A stretch of DNA of 64,000 bases from Membranipora membranacea. Its lineage: Eukaryota; Bryozoa; Gymnolaemata; Cheilostomatida; Membraniporidae. A program made the translations under genes and the position numbers. The notes below the pieces were generated by a model. It worked only from the letters and a program-made list of their open reading frames with translations, was not told the origin of the DNA and ran no database searches. This document shows positions 58,449-64,000 of the stretch, piece after piece. The first letter of the stretch is position 1; each line of letters opens with the position of its first letter. Where the stretch lies: assembly GCA_914767715.1 (NCBI GenBank), contig OU612065.1:6448001-6512000 (forward strand), read 5' to 3'.

Positions 58449-61400
58449 ATGGAGCAAGCAAATTCAAAAGTGCAAGAGGCTATCAGCAAGTTGATCAATG
58501 ATGTCGACAAGGCATGTCTCAGGAAGATGCAGGTAAGCGTTCAAAGATTTCAGTGTATGTCGCCTTGGTTCTTAAGGATTCCTGCTGGCAAGCATGTCTC
58601 TTTGCAAACAAGTACCAGTACCACTGTATTTGCAGCAAAGACTGGAGTGAGTGATCACTTCTTATTTATAATTATTACTCCCCCAGCCAATGAACTCCCT
58701 CATTGCGCCCCCAAGCAAAGAAGTTACTTCTTGCCCCTCCTTTGCATCTCTTCTTTAATTGATAAATGGATTAAAATAAAAACATTTGTTTTGCAAAGAA
58801 GGTGTGTACTTGATGATCCAAGCCAAATGTATATACCTCATGTTACTCCTTGAACTTGTTTGTACTCACTCTTCATACACACATGACTGTTTAGTTAGGC
58901 GGATGGGTAGGACCCTCACCACATGGCACACAATAATGATAGCTAGTCAGGTACTGAAACACAGGCATACATGTATATGGAAAGTTTACTGGTGTGTAAC
59001 TCCGCCGGCAAGACCATGTCCACTGTATCAGAAGAGTGTCAGAGGATGTGCTTTTGCTAGCTCTCTCTTGTTCCTCTACTCTTCCTATATTGTTGTCTAG
59101 GAAAGGATTCCCTCGCTCACTTCTCCTGGATGTGTCCACAGCGTGATCATTTCATTGGGATATTTTATTACTTTCCTGGGCCAATGAGGATTTTCTCGGA
59201 TGATGTAGGCAATGAGCAAGTGACCAAATGAAATAAATTGGTTCTAAAATGAGTGAGATCATAACCCAACCTCTTCACTATCCCTACAGACTGCTGGGAA
59301 CAAACTGGGTTTGGGTTCAATTAAAGGACTCCTGACACCTGAGGTTTTGGTTTCATTTTGAAGCTCTTAGTCTAACTAAGAGAACAATTGCAAGGTCTAA
59401 ATTAGACTGGCCTCATTTCAAGGAATGAGCCATTGAGGGAGCAAAATTCTTCTCATATACTCTCATATACTCATATTGTCTCCCCTCGCAGATCTTAGAG
59501 AAGACAACTCACCTAGTAAATCCCTTATGAGCAGTAGCCTCATTTCCTGAATTCTCAAATACACACCACCATCTAAATGTTTATAATTCAAATTGATGAC
59601 TATGACTATATAAACAAAGCACGCTTAACCGCAGCTGATGTATTTTACTGTTGTTATTATGGGCATACCATCACAAGTGTGATTCATTCAATGGGCATAC
59701 AGACAAAATAGATGATCATTCTAAAGTCAATGATAGCAAAGAATAGAGCTTGATGATAGTATAACATCATTCATTGTTACAACATAACTGTAGCAATGAC
59801 ATGTATTTATGATATTTGACTGTAGGTAGCAAACAGCAACTGTAAAGGGTGATTGTTCAAAGGTACACATTTTAAGCCTGAGCCTTTGATCACTGCTTTC
59901 CCAGTGACCGCTACTGAGGGCAGATTTCCTAAACATGTCAAAATAAACAGCGGACCATTCATTTCCATTTCAAAATTTAGTGCGCTAACCAAAATTTCAC
60001 CAAAACGCACACAAAACTTCTTGCACTAGAACTCTCAACTAATGTCTTCAGACATCATGTCAATCGTGTCAATCGTCTTATGTCATCATGCCATCAGACA
60101 GTGAAGAGGATTAATTGTCAGCAGAGGAGAGTTTTGAAACGAGCCTTTGGAAAAATAATGTTGATGACACAAATATGTATGTATATATATTCCTGTATTG
60201 TCTTAGTAGGAAAATTTGTGTAAACAAATGCAGTCCATTTCTGATGTTAATCTGGAACTTGTGACTGAGGATATGTCGGGAATCCTCGACAGAGCATGAA
60301 AATTCTAGATGGTCCCATTACTAATTTTATGTGTGTTCAGTCCAAAATTTACAAGGCAAATGAGAATGTAAAGCGATGGTCGTCAGATCATTCTGCAGTG
60401 CTCATGATAGTGGCCGATACCAAGGCTCATAATAATGTAAACATCAAAACTTTTGGATCATCCCACTATTGTTTCCTTCAGCTGGTTTTGTCTCGAGTTA
60501 TTCAGCGAGTTATTCAGCTGGCATTTTCATTCTAGCTAACCAACAATAACACCAGTTTGCAACTACAGTCTATACAATGATGATCATGCTATTGAATAGG
60601 GTCCTTTGATGTAGGATTAATTGGAATAGTTACCTAACCCAATGAACTCCCTCTTCATTGCCTCTTCATTGCCTTACCACAACCTAATGTTTGTTTTACA
60701 AACATTGATATTTATTAGCGAGAGCATCATATTAGCTGGCAAACTCATTTATGGTTATCAAGTTGGCCATCAGACTTGAATCATGACTGAGCTGGCCTTG
60801 ACTGAGAGGGCAACTTCCAATTTAATTTTAAAATGTGCTGTATTCAGCAGGTTTTCAGTTTATGGCCAACTCAGAAACTGGTGCTACATCCAAAAAATGC
60901 TATTTTTCATCATTTTTTTCATATTTTTTTACCCCTGCAAAGTCCTGAACCTCCAAGGTGTCAGGAATCCTTTAAGTAAGCAAGATCAAATTCAGAATTG
61001 AATTAAATAGGGAGCATGGCTACCGGACGCCAGTAGTTGTAAATACTCAAAATGTGCCGGCATTGCTGGTAGTTGTATTTCATTATCAAGTATTTTGAGA
61101 GTGGTTGATAATTGAGGCAACTATAGTTTAAGCTTGTTTTATGTTTTCTGGTCACTTTGATTGATTCCATGTTGCCAGTATACTTTCTATACAACTTTCT
61201 GTATTAAACTGACATAATAAATGTATATCTGGATAACGCTTTATAGAATTGCTGTAGACCAATGATACCTATACCTAAGCATTAAATGCAAAATTAGCAG
61301 GTAAACTCGCGAGATTACATTGATATATAACCTATCCACAAGAGTTTTATGTAATCACTCCAATATACCATCCATGTGGATTTCGGAGCAACGCGTTAAA

Positions 61401-63752
61401 CCACATTATGTTGTGCTAATTTTACTGTTGGATAAATTCTGAACTATTTACAGGTTGATATGTTTAAATGCAGTGCACGATGTTGTGAGGACAGGGATAT
61501 GTCTATACACCAGGTACAGGAATGTGTGAGTAGATGTAATGGTCCTGCTCAGCAAGCTGACCAATATCTACAGTCTGAAATGCAGCAATTCCAAGTAAGC
61601 CGTCTTTCAAATCGTTTAACCAAATAATTACATCAATGAATTGGATATTCAAAAATATTAACATTACCAAAACTTATTTATTAGTCTGAGCCCCCACACT
61701 CTTACCCCGTCAGACGCCCCCTCAGTCGGAGAAGATTTATAAGACCAGTGAACGAATTGATAAGACCAGGGACCCACCCTCCCTAATAAGACTGACACAA
61801 AATAACTTAATGTTTAGGAGTTGTCCTGTCAAATTATGAGTGTACATAACTCTGGTTTTCCTATAAGCACATATTTTATTCAGTGAAAGTGGAGGAGTCA
61901 CTAGACTTGTATGGCAATGAGTGAGATGATAGTCATACTGTATTGTATTGTCTTGTCAGGGTTGTATCCATGGGTTACTTTTGCTCGACGCCCCCCCCCC
62001 CCCCTCCCTTCGCAGCTGGAGAACATAAGTAATGAAAGTAAATGGGAGTTTATCTGGAACATTTCAACCAAAATGCTAGAAGGATTGTTACATACTAACT
62101 AACTCCACGATACTATGACTCATTTTGGTAAAAAGAAATTATGACCGACAGCGTGAGAATTGGTCAGCCTCAGGTTTTGTGTGCCCATAGTGCTTTCAAG
62201 AACTGATCGATTACAAAAATTGTTAAAATAAATGGTGGAAAACACAAGTTCTGTCTCGGTCCGAAGACTGAGAAATATGGGCATTGCCGCTGTATTCGGC
62301 GCCAAGTTGCTCTCAGTTTGCAGGAAGGTCAGAGCACACCTGAGACACAGTAGTCTGAGCCCCCAGACTTTGCCCCCTGTCCGACGGCCCCCCGGAGGGG
62401 AAAAAGTCTGAGAACAATGCAGGATTTCGCTGGAGTTGTCTGCTCTTGAGTGTTATAAGTTAATCAAGGGGAGCACTAAAACTGCAATTTCTATTGATTT
62501 CTGTTCATGCCACCTACTATATTGCTCCAGGTATGACAGTATTCCAGTCAGACTCTGGGAAAAGTAGCCTCATGTTTGGGAAATACTCATGAGCAGAGAT
62601 ATTCACTGCCAAGTAGTGAAGAAAATGTCAGCCAGAATTTCTTTCATTTTGAATAAGGGCGGTCATTCATGACATTGACAAAAGGTCATACAATGTGTAT
62701 TATTGGACCCTAGGCTATATGAAGTAAGATTAATGTAGAAGTAATGAGAGGAAAAATCCAAGCAAATCCTGCACAGTGCGTAGACTAGAGACACAGCACT
62801 CAGTAGTCAGTAGATTGCCGCAGGATCTTAATTCTAACCTAATATCCTAGCGCTAGTAAAATTACATTAAAAGTAATGGCAGGTAACAAGCAATTTTAGA
62901 AAGTACGAGTTTTTTACATTGATAAAGTGGATATTAATTACTAAAATTAAAACCAGGATACAATTCTCTTGAATTGTTTGACACTAAACTGCCTGCCATG
63001 TTTGACATGAAACTTAGTTGCAAAAAAAGTTACTATTTTAGTATTACCGACGTAAGCCTTGTCATGTCAGACATAAAAAGGGGCTGTCTGTGACAAGACA
63101 GGCTTCTAAGGTCACAAAGTAATCATATATGGATGGAATTGATTAAGATAAATTGCTTTTCACTAACAGGTACACAAAGCAACAAATTTTTCAGTTTTTG
63201 AGATGTTCAAATTTGAGCTCATGAGTAAGTGGTAACGGCCATGGCCACTTGACTCACCGATGACTACAGACCTAAGTACCTAAGTCATAGATTTAACATA
63301 TTTCATTTAAATAATATTAGGACATATTTTCCTCATTGACTTACCAATGCCATAATCAATCTAACCAACTCCTCCCAGCAAACAAACTCAGGTGTATTAT
63401 ATATAAATATATAGTTATGTTTGTAAGTATTTAGCAAAATATACACATTATGGCTATGTGTTTACGCGATTGTATGTTCATGAGTGTGAGTGATAAGTTG
63501 TTAATTTCTATAAACATTGTGATCCGTGCTCTGTTTCATATTGTTGTTCTTTGCTCATAGAATCGGTTACAGCGATGTGCCATGGATTGTCAAGATAAAG
63601 CGAAAGATAGTATGGGAGCAAATGCCACTGACGCTCAGAGAAATAAAGCTACCACATCTATGGAAAAATGTGTCGTCAAATGCGTAGATGACAATCTAGC
63701 AAATATTCCAACATTGTTTCGGCGGATCAAAGACACAATCGCAAATCAGTAG
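58449..63752 (+). CDS. FAM136A: FAM136A, mitochondrial intermembrane-space protein with repeated CX3C motifs
   Basis: A small conserved protein of the mitochondrial intermembrane space; its exact role is not well defined. Three exons (58449-58532, 61454-61594, 63561-63752) join in frame to 138 aa, the same length I recall for the human protein. The N-terminal helix (VQEAISKLINDVDKACLRKMQ) is followed by MFKCSARCCED, CVSRC, LQRCAMDCQDKAKDSM and MEKCVVKCVDD. These carry the repeated CX3C cysteine pairs expected of disulfide-linked helical hairpins. The start at 58449 (MEQANSKVQEAI) fits the family; there is no long presequence. The introns are long for so small a gene (2.9 and 2.0 kb). It lies in tandem behind POLR3A. 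Confidence 0.93.
61040..61130. mobile_element. Degraded copy of palindromic MITE family 2
   Basis: GCTGGTAGTTGTATTTCATT, then ATTATCAAG...GTGGTTGATAAT and TAGTTTAAGC, resemble the core and end of the element at 15660-15780 but are heavily mutated. Lies in FAM136A intron 1. Confidence 0.45.
61684..62410. repeat. Pair of short GC-rich repeats in FAM136A intron 2
   Basis: AGTCTGAGCCCCCACACT (from about 61684) and AGTCTGAGCCCCCAGACT (from about 62351) start related GC-rich segments that continue with CCCC(T)GTC.GACG.CCCCC and then GGAG. They stand out in an AT-rich intron. A poly-C run of about 15 lies between them near 61990. Origin unknown. Confidence 0.5.
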
Positions 63753-64000
63753 ATAGATATACTCTTTTTGGAGTGAAGTGTTGGAGAATTTTTGCATCTG
63801 GATACCAACATAGATGTTTGGAAATGAGTTTGGTTTGGGTGATTATTGGAGGTGCTCAACAGTGATCTTCTTTTCTATGATTATCTGTGAAATCACAATT
63901 TTTTCTACTTTAAGGAGTCACAGTGATGACCTTCACCTGCCAAATTGTTTTCAACTATGTTGCTCTAAGATGTGCTTGTTGAGAATGAACATGAATGATG
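63753..64000. other. Right edge, FAM136A 3' UTR
   Basis: Sequence after the FAM136A stop. No AATAAA and no further gene is seen before the window ends. Confidence 0.5.

Noticed and set aside
58419-58853. 144-codon frame reading through the first FAM136A exon
   Set aside because: Only the part up to the donor at 58532 is coding; the remainder is intron read-through.

Overview
This is eukaryotic nuclear DNA from an animal, most likely an AT-rich invertebrate; I cannot name the phylum. All genes are split by GT-AG introns of about 0.1-3 kb, and joining the exons by hand gives whole open frames whose lengths are close to those I recall for the human proteins. No CRISPR, operon or prokaryotic feature is present. 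Gene names rest on remembered family motifs and protein lengths, not on a database search.

Layout, left to right. (1) 139-3363, minus strand: three separate coding first exons that all stop at a phase-2 splice donor; they look like alternative starts of one gene whose body lies left of the window. (2) 5092-8080, minus: CDIPT (phosphatidylinositol synthase), 6 exons, 212 aa. (3) 9132-17440, plus: APPBP2, 12 exons, 637 aa; its introns hold foldback elements and palindromic MITEs. (4) 17947-24618, minus: a coiled-coil protein, possibly CCDC33, 5' end unresolved (a further candidate exon lies at 26946-27123); one intron carries a hAT element with an 8-bp target duplication. (5) 27534-30337, plus: tyrosylprotein sulfotransferase (TPST), 5 exons, 341 aa. 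(6) 30338-32864: a decayed tandem duplication containing relics of a coiled-coil-gene exon, the last TPST exon and the HGSNAT end. (7) 32865-44007, minus: HGSNAT, 16 exons, 605 aa, with a LINE fragment, a second hAT element and a tRNA-like SINE in its introns. (8) 44934-57615, plus: POLR3A (largest subunit of RNA polymerase III), 27 exons, 1394 aa. (9) 58449-63752, plus: FAM136A, 3 exons, 138 aa.

The genes serve unrelated housekeeping roles: lipid head-group synthesis, TPR adaptor, Golgi sulfation, lysosomal heparan sulfate breakdown, Pol III transcription, mitochondrial intermembrane space protein. CDIPT/APPBP2 and HGSNAT/POLR3A are head to head with about 1 kb between start codons, so each pair may share a promoter region. 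APPBP2 and the coiled-coil gene converge, as do TPST and HGSNAT.

The most interesting structures are the collapsed tandem duplication between TPST and HGSNAT, the three alternative first exons, a family of TA-flanked foldback elements (one with a nested 0.87-kb insertion flanked by CTGCT), and two non-autonomous hAT elements with exact 8-bp target duplications. I found no convincing new enzymatic or defence system.
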